Assembly (NCBI GenBank): GCA_034190875.2
Contig: CM067343.1
Span: forward strand, 65,468,509-65,532,508
Direction of reading: 5' to 3'
Origin: Urechis unicinctus
Taxonomy: Eukaryota > Annelida > Polychaeta > Xenopneusta > Urechidae
DNA length: 64,000 bases
Shown here in pieces: positions 14,060-26,306 of the stretch. The first letter of the stretch is position 1, and each line of letters starts with the position of its first letter. Under the pieces are notes generated by a model. It did not search any database and had not been told where the DNA came from. It saw nothing but the letters and a program-made list of their open reading frames with translations. The position numbers were made by a program, and so were the translations under genes.

Positions 14060-14345
14060 ATATATTTAAATATATATATATACATATATATATGTATATA
14101 TATATATGTATATATAAAGATTATATATATACATTTATATATATAAGATATATGCCGATGGTAATCTCTAGAGAGATATCTACTCCCTATATCTATACAT
14201 AATGTAGCATATCTCTTACCCTATATGTAGTTAATACATGGTCTCTATCTCTCTCTGTATCTCCCTCTCTCTATCTCTCTCTCTCTATATATATATCTAT
14301 CTATCTATCTCTCTCTCTCTATATATCTCTAATTGTATCTCTATG
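14060..14345. repeat. Compound TA and TC/TATC microsatellite block
   Basis: TA-rich runs (about 14,060-14,150) are followed by CT and TATC runs (about 14,241-14,345). In copy C the matching flanks at 60,535 and 60,505 lie only about 30 bp apart, so nearly the whole block was gained in copy A. Confidence 0.9.
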
Positions 14346-14714
14346 TATGTATAAATTGTGTGTTGCCTTTCCAGACCTAGCCAGAAGGTCGCTGCACGTA
14401 CTCAGTATTCAGTATGCATGTACAAAATGGTGTCGCATACATTAACGTTGAAGTGTCTAATGAGCAATATACACAGTTGTAAAAGCTAGGTAACGAGATC
14501 TGTCTATGTATAGATTAATTATAAGTATACCGCGCAAGAAAATCACCAGTACAATAAAGCGTCCAATGGTAGTTAAGTGTTCTTTTGGGTTGAACGTTAG
14601 AGGACTGAATGTCATTGACATCTGCAATCTCTGTTCATTTTGTGGTGCTACAAACGATAAACAAGGGCAGAAAACTTTTCTCGTCGACACATCTACGGAT
14701 ATATATATGCAGGA

Positions 14715-14721
14715 TACATAC

Positions 14722-14776
<55 letters not shown>

Positions 14777-14785
14777 TATATATAG

Positions 14786-14817
<32 letters not shown>

Positions 14818-14871
14818 ATGCTCTATTATATACACATATATATATGGTGCTATACATATAATATATATCAT

Positions 14872-14906
<35 letters not shown>

Positions 14907-14926
14907 CTATACATATAATATAAATA

Positions 14927-14963
<37 letters not shown>

Positions 14964-14984
14964 TATATAACTATATATATAAAC

Positions 14985-15039
<55 letters not shown>

Positions 15040-15118
15040 ATGTATATATATAATATATATATACACCAATATATATATATATACATATATAAATATAAAT
15101 ATCTATATATATATATAC

Positions 15119-15159
<41 letters not shown>

Positions 15160-15220
15160 ACTATATATATATCTATAAATATATATATACATTATATATA
15201 TATTATATATATAAATGCGG
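14715..15220. repeat. Compound (TA)n microsatellite block
   Basis: About 500 bp of mostly TA dinucleotides with TATG, TATC and TAA variants. It contains many overlapping short palindromes that could extrude as cruciforms. Peptides read through it are artefacts. Confidence 0.97.
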
Positions 15221-16594
15221 CTACAAATTGTTTTATAGAGTGACATCCTGTGTTTTGGTTTTCTCTTGATATCAATTTTTAGCGAAGACCGGCATCGGGC
15301 TCCACTTGCAGGTCCTGATTTGTATTGTCACCAATAACACAACTACCATTGTTTCGGGTGTAGTCATTGTGTAGTCAATTATCCAGTCTCGTTATGGGCT
15401 TTAATATGAGGTTTATGTTTATGTTATTAAACCCTCAATTGAGGCGTCTATATCATCAAGACTTCAACAGAGGCGATATGTATTTCGCTTAAGTTAACCA
15501 CAGGTAGTGATATTGATCCAGGCAAAAGTGAAAGTATTGAGGGTGGGGATAAATGCATATACCAACTGTGGAATTGCTCATATAGTTTTTTGGGGAGTGA
15601 AAAAGTAAGATGGGGGAAAAGCCATCCGTAATCCCATGCCCGGCGATCATTGTTACAAATAAAAAAGAACGATGTCAACGAACTTGCCGTTTAAGAATGT
15701 CCTACAAGCTCATATTGCCTAATTTCAGATGATCACCCTCGCGTTGTCCAATGATACTCGACATGATTGGATTCGGCTGGATGTCTAATTTGAAATGATT
15801 ACAAAATCTAATCAGCAATATTTGCAATCTGCAAGACACCAAGGAACCTCATCTTTGCTCTATTCAACAGCTTACAATAATTGATCAGAGACCTGGATAT
15901 CAATAGGCTTTCAGGATCTTTAATAGTTTGAAAACTAACCTTATCGTTCAGAACTCACATATATTGCAATAATGCTCATTTTATTCCAACTGGGTGTCTC
16001 TACATGCCAATTTCCTCTTTCAAGCCTTGTTTTTTGTTAGCACAAAAGTGGCAAGAAAGTCTGGGTTGCTTTGTTACTTGCTTAATATTTCCAATTTTGG
16101 CGAGTGGTATGCAATGCACACACACAAAATACAACTAGGCTGTTGGTAACAGTCAATGTGGCCAGAACCGAGCTATACATCATAACTACATAGCGCAGTC
16201 CCGGGCTGTTAAATCCACTGCCGCGCATAGGAACTACAACAGCTAGCCACCAAGCTAAGGAAAATATATTCCAGATTATGCAATGTGTAGAATAAAACCC
16301 AGTTAACGGGTCACCATATCAGGCTGGCTTGTTATATGCTGGCTTGTTACATCCATGTGTGCTACTATTGTGCTTCGTTCTGCTCCACATATATGACAAC
16401 AGAACGAACTGACAAAGCGAGTGAATTGCATCTTTTCAGCCTAATTCATTTGCGCTTCGCTGCTTATATGTCCATTGATACGAAAGTGGGACATGGTAAT
16501 TGGTAGATGTGTATTGTGCATACACGGCAGCAGGGCTGTTGGGTTATACAATAGTTACTTAGTAATAAGGCCAGTTATCACCAACACAGTCAAC

Positions 16595-16625
16595 CGGGTA
16601 ACTCATGCAGTCATTGAGTTACCCG
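16595..16625. repeat. Perfect 11-bp hairpin
   Basis: The arms 16,595-16,605 (cgggtaactca) and 16,615-16,625 (tgagttacccg) enclose a 9-nt loop. A second pair outside it, 'agtaataag' near 16,561 and 'cttattact' near 16,628, nests around the first. It lies in the part of copy A (about 16,408-16,735) that is absent from copy C. Confidence 0.85.
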
Positions 16626-18797
16626 TTTCTTATTACTTCCTCCTCGTCGTTGATGCTTCGGGAGCAGTTCGTTCACAGTATGACACTATAGTGAACATTC
16701 CGCACTTCACGTTCATTAGAGCGATATCACAAACAGGGAGGTGTCCTACACTTTTTGAATAAAGAATCGTCTATCCTACAGCACTGAGAGCCTGTTGTCC
16801 GTATTATCTACCCAAGGCACGGTTGCAATAACACAATTTAAAGGCACAGACACAGACTGCTGCTATTCAGCTGCTAACAATCAACAGACGATAGCAAATC
16901 AAAACAGAGTCTGCTGGAAAAACGGAATAGTCAGTCGATCAACACTGCCAAAGTTATGGTTTAGCCAATTTAATATTGTGACATTAATTGAACAATGTTC
17001 TAGGTAAATTGTATTCGTGTTCGAAACCTTTGTGCATATAGCGCTTAATACCACAATAAGCGCTTAAACTGAGCACGGAGCAATAACACGACACCTTGCA
17101 TGCAATTGGCACCATCAGCGGAGATTACCTGCGTATATCCTTATCTATTTTATTGCGTTCTTTATTCGCGCGTGATTACATTTATGTTCACATGCAATGA
17201 TATTTATCTTTAGACGCGTCTTAATGTAGTATATTCTAACATATACGCACTCTTACGAACTTCGATAACGCACAGACGTATTCGTACAAAGACAGATATA
17301 CCTAGACTAATTGTCGACCTGATAACAATGAGGATATAACAGAAGCTGTATTAACGGGAATATTGTTTGTGGGCTGATCCCAGTGTCATAACTCTTCTTG
17401 TAGATGCATTATGTCATGAAGGTATATAATATTAAAACCATGCGTTACTAACGATGGTTTGTCTTGCATTTGTGAGTGGCACGGTTATACCAGTGATCTC
17501 TGGACTCAACGAATGTAGACATGTCGATACTTACATTTACCTTTATCTTACCACAAGTTTTATACACTACAATCTGATGGTGCCTTATATACTTAGATGT
17601 GATGCCTACCTTCTCACACAGTTCCACTGGTCCTAAAATAGAAAAGAGCTTATACCCAGCTTGGTTTATAGATATCTCAGGAGATGGATTGCTATTTCCC
17701 TATTTACAGGCGTGGTGAGTATTATGTTGTAAGTCTGCAATACAAGCAATAACGAATGAGTAATACTGCTCATACTGAGTATATTAGGGTTTCACAAATG
17801 GATTGCATCGCATGTGTATTGCATTGGCTCTTTTGGTGAGATGGTTTGTCGGTGAATACAAACCCGATCTCGTTGTACCTGCCTTCCTAGTGTCTGTTGA
17901 TAGCGCTGTCTTGCATAAGCGATCGACTTTTCTTTCCTCCATGCAAATGGTTTCCCCTGAGCAATAGGAATGTTGCGAGAGAAGAATGGTCCCTTTCATG
18001 GACTGCTTGTTGCGCCTATAGATGACCGTTATGCTCATAAAGCGATCTTAAAAGATTGGACAACAGAAAGAGCTGGGGTAATTATGCATTGTAAATGAAA
18101 CACGACGCCCCACGTAGCTCCTCGAATTGTGCTGCTTAAGGCAGTTATAATTCAGTCTCAAAATCTACATGCTTTAGATGCTCTTGCACTAATCTACGGT
18201 CGCATGAAAACAGAAGAAGAGATGGAATTAAGCATTTGTGTACAACTCATATTCTCCTTTCTGTGGTACAGTGTATCGCTTTGATTAACAGATCGTTATA
18301 ACGCAAACATTCAATGCATCAATTCAATATTTTTAATGCTTAGTGTACGGGCTAACAATGGTTGGCAAAAATTCCCTATGTCTATTCGTTGGTGACGCTT
18401 ATATTGCACTGACATTAACGGCTGCATGAAGTTCTTTTTATTTTAGGTGCATAGACAAGTGCATTGCACACATTTGCGTATGTAAATGTGAATGCGTGTC
18501 ATAGGATTTTGTTTACCAGCTTTGCAAATGTATAGAAATATGTTCCAAGACATTGATATAATTGAGCAAGTTATAGGTAGTATTGTATATGCAATGATCA
18601 CTTGGTGTATTATTTATTTTGTGTAAATAGGCGGTCTTTCATGAAACTGAAAGTTAATTAATAGGTTGGTTAGCGTCTAACACGTGTCTTTACTGCATGA
18701 TGTAAGCAAAGTGCAACGAAAATCGTGGTTTTTGCCTACTAGTTTTAATGAGGCAGAGATGAGTCGGAAGTGATTTACGAAAATACAATCGGAAGAT

Positions 18798-19004
18798 GAG
18801 ATAATGATGATCCTAATGGCTCGACTTTGCCAGTTAACTCTTCAGGCGATGTGGGCACCAATGTTGACTAAAAAGGCGCGCGAGCATTTCATGGCATTAA
18901 GACTTACATTTCGCTCCCAGCAGAGTCACGCGTTTAATAGGAAAACAGCAGTTATTAATGTTAGTTATCCTTGCATTAACCATAACCATACCCACAATGG
19001 GTGA
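18798..19004 (+). other. Short open frame shared with copy B, probably not a gene
   Basis: About 45 codons of this frame also read open at 40,214-40,350 in copy B without indels, sharing 'ARLCQL', 'AMWAPML' and 'LRLTFRS'. Most differences change the amino acid and only a few are silent, which fits neutral drift of a repeat. The region is missing from copy C. No domain was recognised. Confidence 0.2.
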
Positions 19005-21198
19005 ATTGAACTTTATAGCTTCGTTTTATGCTTCTGGTAATTGACTGCACAAATTAAGCGACATTATTCATCAAAGCATTAATTGCAACAGGTCGTTGCC
19101 CATGAGCTGTCTTCAGCAGATAGTAGATTAGTCCTGAACGATGTCTGTTCTACATTTGATAGCTAAGACCCAATGCATTACCCATTAAATGCACCATGAT
19201 ATACCGGAGTGCTATTTGATTGGAGTTATAAGCAATTTAGTCTATAGAACTCCTGATAAGGGTTAAGATGTACTTTAAAGTTTTTCAAATATAATGCGTT
19301 CAAACGTTTCTTAAAATTGTGCAAAATAGACACGATCCAATGCGTCTTCGGCATCTCAAGTTGTTCAACAACACGTCAGAAAGCTTCTATGTATAAAAAT
19401 TGTTACGTAATAATTAGTTTATCTCCGGCAAGACTGATTCGATCGATCAACTGGGTTTGGATTAATTCTTCGTCGCTGATGGTTTTCAAGAAATAAGCTG
19501 AACGCAATAGTATTTGTGATTCCGAATTCAACTCAGTAATACTTCACACCGGCTATCCATAATTGCCCTTTCTCAGACAAGGCTGTACATAATGACATTT
19601 CCTAAGACAACATTAATGATTAAATGAGGCTAAGGTCTTATCAATAGTGATGATTCGTCAGTATGAAATAATGGCGCACCAAACACAAACGATATTTGCC
19701 TGTTTCGTCATGTGCAGTTGTTAGTTATCGTACATAAATAACTAAAGCAAAACTATCGTAATTGCACTCCTAAATTGGAGCATGTTGGGATGGTAATTGG
19801 TAATAATTGTACCTCGGACCATCAAACAAATCAACCTTGTCTACTCCGCGTGGACAGCGCGAGAATGATAGGCTGAAAACAGGCAATATCAGCATGAAAG
19901 GCGTTTTATAACAACGTTATAAATAAGGGCTGCACCATCTTACTGTCTGCATCTTTTTATTCGTTCCGTTAAGGAATCATGCACAATCTTTACTTTAACA
20001 GCATCTAAACATGAAACACACTAAATCAGAGCACAAATCATGTGATGACTGCGGAGCATTAATTCTATCAACTCTCACGATCTATTGTTGCAGCGTCTTT
20101 TTTGGAAAAACGCAAGTCAATCTTACGCACATGGTAATCGCTATTATCAGTATAAGGTATCGCAACTTTTACAATTGATGCCCCAAGGCAATGAAGCTGT
20201 GAGTCTGGAGATAATATAAATTATGTTCATCATACATGAATTTGCTGTTACACCTCATCACATGGTATATCGGGATCTGATATGGCATTGTAAGCAAATA
20301 GAATAACAAAACCCAAGCTTCAAGCCCAATCATGTTACATCTCATTTGAGCAAACAAGGTATACATGCTTGGTGGCTCTTGTTGTGCGTCTTGTTGTGCA
20401 TATCACGGCTCCTTGATTGTGTGTGATGGACGGGAGATAAGCTTTATAGACAGTCTAGTGTCTCCCTGCTGAACCTCTCTTTGCGCCCAATCAACAAGGG
20501 GTATTCACATACTTACTTGGTAAATGGATGAACTAGAAGGTATTATTTAATAAAAACTGTTTGTTACAGTGTAGGTTTAAAAACGTCGCACTATAAAATT
20601 AAAACAGGCATCTTGGTGTTTCATTTCCGTGACATAGTTTCTATATATAGCGACCGGTCACTCTTGTCAATACATGAAGTGACCAAACATGTATTTACTC
20701 ATGGTGTAATGCATGCCTAATTTAAAGCAGCACAGTAATTAGACAAACCAAACATATGCACCAATTGCTGCATTTTCTTCTTGCAATACCAATACAAGCT
20801 ATAAAAACATAAGCGGACATGCATTTCAATCATGACCGCATTTGTGAGTGATTTTGTTGCACCGGATGAACATAATGTGCAACACAGCATGTAGTGCTGT
20901 CAATTTACTGCCGCAATACACTACCTGTACGGATCTTTCTTCTTATATCGTTCTGTGGAGTAATCGTACATACAAAACTGCATAATCTTTTAACGCACAA
21001 GAACAAATAGTCATACGTTTATATGATGCCAACACTTTCCCGTTTGTAGATCATGGTCTAATATTGTATATTGCCAAAGAAATATCGACATAGGCATATA
21101 ATTTTCATTCGTTGTTAGTTGTGGTTGCTTGCATGACGTTGCTTGCGCTTGTACTGTCACCATATTGTCACTTCTAAAGCTAGAGTTTTATGGTGTGC

Positions 21199-21218
21199 TG
21201 ATATGCAATTGCATATCA
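21199..21218. repeat. Perfect 20-bp palindrome
   Basis: TGATATGCAATTGCATATCA equals its own reverse complement. Copy B keeps an 18-bp version at 45,264-45,281. In copy C (about 55,171-55,186) only part survives. Function unknown. Confidence 0.9.
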
Positions 21219-23695
21219 CAACTTAGCCTTATTCAAAACCCAATGATAGTAATAAAAGCTTGCGTTACGTAACGATAGATCCCTATGATGCAGTAGAATA
21301 TTCATTACCGGTGGAGGTCTAGAAGAAATGATAGGTTATATGTATGGTAATGGATACAATCCGGGTGAGCATGTTCAATTTCCCTTTTCGTTGCCACTCA
21401 ACTTCAAATGGAAGAGCAATATTATGGGTCCCTGTACAGAGTGGGGGATTGAGTCCCACACCATTCTGACTGGAACCGATCAAAGGACCTGGTTTCTTGT
21501 TGATATGTGAATGAAGGCTAGATAATGTTTACAAAGGTCCCTTTAAGAGTAGTAGAGACGGTGTGCCGTACCCTGGTCTCAATGAAATGTAGCATATCTG
21601 CTCAGTAATCATGCGTATCTTCCAAACAAACGTTGGAAATGATATTCTTTGCATTTGCCCTCGTTAGTCAAAAGTAAGTTTCTTTAAAAGTCTTAAGATT
21701 GATTGATCATGCGTTGCTCATTAACCTAATTTGCATTGCGTTAGTCGACAGCCTGCAATGTTGCGGAAAACAAATTAGTGCAACAGCTTATACTAAGACA
21801 TAAACGATTTGCAACTGACCATAATTTCGGCGTTGAGATACGCCACCACATACATCGTTACTGACTGTGAATCCTGTCAATACACGATGTCAAAGGGCAC
21901 ATGTGGGCGTATCTGAAATGGCTTGGAAACTGATATAGGACTCACAGACTGGCTTTCGTACTATATCAAATATCGCCATTCTCAAATGCTTGACTGTTTA
22001 GTGAAAGCAAAATACAAAAACACATCGTTGTTGGAAACTAACAGCTGAAGCGCTTAATATCGATCCATGCAATAATTGATTCGGAAAGGTCTAGATGGCA
22101 GTAAATGAAATAAAAGTCGTAATGACAAGGCTTTTATCTCTAACGTATCAAAAGATATCTTTGTGTATGTGTTCCTCAGCATAAAGCCCTTGTTATCCCG
22201 TATCTCGTTTATTGTGGCTAACATGGCTATGATATGGTTTTGACTGGACATAGGGAGAGATTCACAGGAAGCCTATGCAGTATCTCACTTACCTGATGAC
22301 TACTGACGTTATAAAGGAGATGCTGTGGTGAGTAGATATGTACCTTGTTGGCTAACCATGAGTCAATGATATCGTGTTGCTACAGTACAATGTTGTACGC
22401 ACTTCGCCTTTGTTTCATACAAAGCCTCTTCTTGCTACGTAATTAGCGAAATCCAAATGAACAATATGAAGGCTCTTTTACAGTGCGCGCGAACGCCGAA
22501 GCCCTTGTTAATAGCATCATATGTTATATACAAAAGCATTAAATGTCTTTGGGAACCTAAGGATTAAATCCATGCAAAATCGCACCCTACACGTAGTTCC
22601 TGGACCGCCATGACGGATCCGGAATTCACCTCATACTTAATTAACGAATCAAATTATCCTATAAACTTTGATGTGATTTTTGTCAGATGTCCAGGACCGT
22701 GAATTTACTGAGCGCAAATTACCTCAATAAAAGCCTTGATATCATTTAATTTTACTTGCGAGGCTAACGGTCTTTTACACAAAAATAGCTTCAGGATGTC
22801 AACCTCTCTCTGCTTAAATGGCAGAGAACACACTGTACGGGGGAGTAACGCAAAACAATAGAACTACCAAAGATAGAAGTTGATAGCGGGATCCACATTT
22901 GTGGAAAGCATAAATCCCATCCACTCACATTGACCGAGTTCTGTCTTCAGAGCAATTTGATTAAGCGCCGCAGGGTAGAATTTAATGCGATATTGGCATT
23001 GCGTGGTAATATTAATTACCTTTGCTAAGAACACCGGGGTCAAGCAAGATCGACTACACTCACGACCCCTCCCTCTCCAAAGCTGCAACATCATCCTTTA
23101 TATGTGTCGCAGATCGCCAAAGAAAGCACTATGGCAATAACAAGTAGTGCATATAATGCTTATGTACATATGCACTCAGCGCCTAATGCATCGTTGCTCT
23201 TCCCTGCACATTCAAATGTGTACTGTGAGAGCTTTTTGTAAATGTCGTGAAAAAATCATTATTTAATAAACTTGCTTTGAAACAACCGCGGTTATTTTAA
23301 AATTCCTGCCAGAGTTTGGTCGACACTCGCAACAAGGAAATGTTGTTTCACTTGATAGGCGGCTAATGAAATGCCTCAGTGCCACCCAGCACAGCACATG
23401 AATCAGGCAATGGACCATGTGCCTATATTGCGTGTGCGAGATCTCTCTATTCTCATCCGGCAATAACAGTACAACCAATGAAAACAGAAGCGGATATTCA
23501 TCAAAATGTAGTCGCTTTTATTGCATGCTATAATCATAATGCACGATTCAGCGTGAATTCTCGTAAATTCACTGCCACCAGGCAAACCAGACTTGGTGAA
23601 CTGAGAGCTGCATATTGTTTGTTTGTTTTGGTAGCGTTGTAGTTTAACCGGTTTATCACTAAAAGCTGTTAATAATTTGACGAGACATATATGAG

Positions 23696-25680
23696 ATATC
23701 ATAATATCGCTTTCGTTTATGAATATTAATCGTACATTCTTTGCTAGTTTGGAAGTATGGACGTCGAATCACGTGTGAGCATGAGCGTGCGTATGGATTG
23801 ATGCAATACTGTAAGGTGGCACAAGTAGCATGCGTATGGTGATGATGACATGGACTGATTTGATTCTTATTGTGTTATATCGAGTAATTGTTCATATATA
23901 TTATCGTTTTTTCCCATGCAATAACACATCAAAAGAACGGCGATATGTGAATACACGCTTGAGTAGTCTCGTGATAGTCTAATGGAATGCACTGCTAATG
24001 CTGGATTGACATGATGTGTCGCAATGCAAATCAAGATCAAAACCTGGCCTAAACCAAAAAGCAAGGTACTTCTTTAAGAATGAATCGCCACAATGATAGT
24101 TTGTTGTGGTGCAGAAAAAACAACCTAATATCGGTACAGGCTTAGAGCTAGAGTAATGTCACCATTACTCATGAGCAATTTTGCTTTCCTTAATCGTTGA
24201 CGCTTTATTTAAATAGCTACGTATTACGTCAGGATTTCATACTGAAGCACATGGGTTTAGTTTGGGGTTTGTCCATAACATGGTTACAACTTAAATCATG
24301 ACTCAAGGCTATTGCATTTGATGTGGCATAGAATATGGATCACTATTCAGCCTATATACGAGCGGATTAGATTAAAACCGCGACCTTCACTCACGGACAA
24401 AAGCTGTAATGCTAGAAATACGGCAATAAAATGTGCTGATTATTTTCCAGGATATTTCCATTACATTAAGCGGGCGGCCAATGCCATACACAAATAGCAC
24501 ACTCAAACTGGGCAGATTCATATGAATTAAAGGTATAATATGAATGCTTGAGGATTCTGAGTATGTTATATCAAGCAAGTGTTGTCCTCGCTATTTTCCA
24601 ATCATCTCAGATCAGAACTATGGTTGTCGGGAAATAAGATCAGAAATATTACAATATTCAAGATGATGACCTAGAATCATGATAAGATAACATGCTGTGT
24701 TGAATACGCAGCTGAGCTTCTATAACGCTCACCCCCCACCCCACACGAGCAATTTGGTGCCATGATATTATCAGCTTTTCGGACGCCTACACGTTACTAG
24801 CAGAAAGTGGTAGACGCAGATTTCCATGTATCTGTAGCGCCTACGCCGATTAAATATACAATGAAATACCCGGATATGCCTACAGCTGCGGCCACAGATA
24901 ATATCCCTTAATATAAAGAACAAATGCAAGTATAGATGTGTATTGCATCGAAACGGGAACAATAACACAAAAATATCCGATGCTGATATGGACGAAGGCA
25001 CCTGCATACTATGCAAATCAATGAGAGGCACCAATTTGAAATTCACCGAAGACAAACTATCCATTCGTCGAGCCGTTGTTTGGCGTGGCGCGCCTACAGA
25101 GAACACCTCATTTAGCCATGCATAAAGACAAGATTGCCAAGCGGACGCAGCCGTGCATTGAGGCTGGCACGAGCCTCGATTCTTTTGCAGTAATTATGCT
25201 GACATGTCTAAGGCATAGATCCTTAGTTCTGCATGTTTTACCATGCCCTTCTCGTTGAGCTCAAGATTGGAGCAATGCTAATGACACAAAGAAACAAAAT
25301 TGGACCTTAAGCGAATCGGCTGCGCGCTTCACTGCCGCGTTTCTGCGAAGTATTGTCGCCCTCTTTAATTAACACAAACAAGCACGCAATATTCGCTGTT
25401 TATTCCGTTGAGCTCCAAACTCAATCAATGGACTTCTCATTTTCAACAGAGTATTGAACCTAACTATATTGATATCCTTTTGTTCGCCATGATATGCCCC
25501 TTAGTCTCAGTTGGATCACGTGGTTGTGCACGAAGTAATGATAGGATGATACACATCAAATGTAATGGAAGCTACTTTTTGAACGATATCATTTACGTAC
25601 AGCATATCAAAACTGCAAATATATTCACTGTCCTATTCGAAAACCTTCCTGCTTATACCGGTACTTGTATAAGACAACAA
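23696..25680. other. No recognised feature
   Basis: AT-rich sequence beyond the right end of copy A. The open frames are short, and none shows a domain I recognise. Confidence 0.5.
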
Positions 25681-25684
25681 GACG

Positions 25685-26306
25685 CACACATGTTTATAGT
25701 ACTATAAAAAATGGAGCTGTTGAATATTTCCAGGAAAGTATAATCCAGATCAAACGATTCCAAAAGGCTTGAACAAATATAGACTTGGAGACTTTGTCTG
25801 TGTTGAGAAACCAAGAGAGTTGGTCATCAACGATGGTACCTAAATATTTATATTGTACAATTAAAACATATGACCCTTCGAATACTTAGGTATATTTGAC
25901 ATTTAGAAGTAAATTGTGTTCATTGCACAACTCAAAAACCTCTTTCACCTCATTAATATAATCCCACTCGTCATTCCGTGATATACGACGTATGTTAGTA
26001 GAATAACGAGCATATTGTACGATACAACAGCTCTCCTGTTAAACAATGAGATTGTTAGTATATTGTAAGAACATAACTGCAAACAGCGAACAAACTAGAG
26101 GTGACCAAATGTTTTACAAATTACTGAACACATTTTTACCGTTCAGACATGGTTCCATCAGATAGTCATTCAAAAATTAATTTACATAGGCTAGTGGCCA
26201 TTGTAAGATCGATTAGTGTTTTTAAACGTATATGATGTAGAATGGTATTACAGGCACCTCTAAAGTCGAAGGTTAAAGATGTAACATAGACATTCTTATG
26301 GTCTAA
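25685..26306 (-). pseudogene. LINE reverse-transcriptase remnant (L2/Rex-like)
   Basis: Read on the minus strand, this is part of a non-LTR retrotransposon reverse transcriptase, the enzyme that copies element RNA into the chromosome at a nick. Near 26,300-26,150 the translation keeps a motif A-like block with 'DFRGACNTIL' and then 'TSLCKLIFE' followed by a stop where a Trp is usual. Near 25,980-25,890 it reads 'SRNDEWDYINEV' and 'ELCNEHNLLLNVK', typical of the segment after the catalytic FADD motif in L2/Rex-type elements. Near 25,850-25,760 it reads 'YKYLGTIVDDQLSWFLNTD', the thumb region. Several stops and frameshifts break it, the FADD motif itself is not readable, and the endonuclease and 3' end are missing. 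It is a dead 5'-truncated fragment. The L2/Rex-like assignment is from memory of family motifs. Confidence 0.8.

Larger units (their letters stand above)
13350..23695 (+). repeat. G-family long repeat, copy A
   Basis: A segment of about 10 kb whose anchors recur in order in copy B (direct) and copy C (inverted). A/C pairs: 13,355-13,480 with 61,115-60,985; 13,725-14,030 with 60,845-60,535; 15,620-15,960 with 58,300-57,960; 16,030-16,260 with 57,820-57,600; 22,575-22,740 with 52,990-52,850. A/B pairs: 18,040-18,150 with 39,750-39,860; 19,270-19,440 with 40,800-40,960; 21,040-21,530 with 45,100-45,600; 23,265-23,690 with 50,925-51,370. Open frames inside it are short and interrupted in the other copies. 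It could be a giant non-autonomous transposon or a segmental duplication; I saw no terminal repeats or recognisable proteins. Both outer boundaries are approximate. Confidence 0.88.

Noticed and set aside
24771..25106. A 111-codon minus-strand open frame
   Set aside because: No domain, no related frame elsewhere in the window, and overlapping open frames on the plus strand; its length is compatible with chance.
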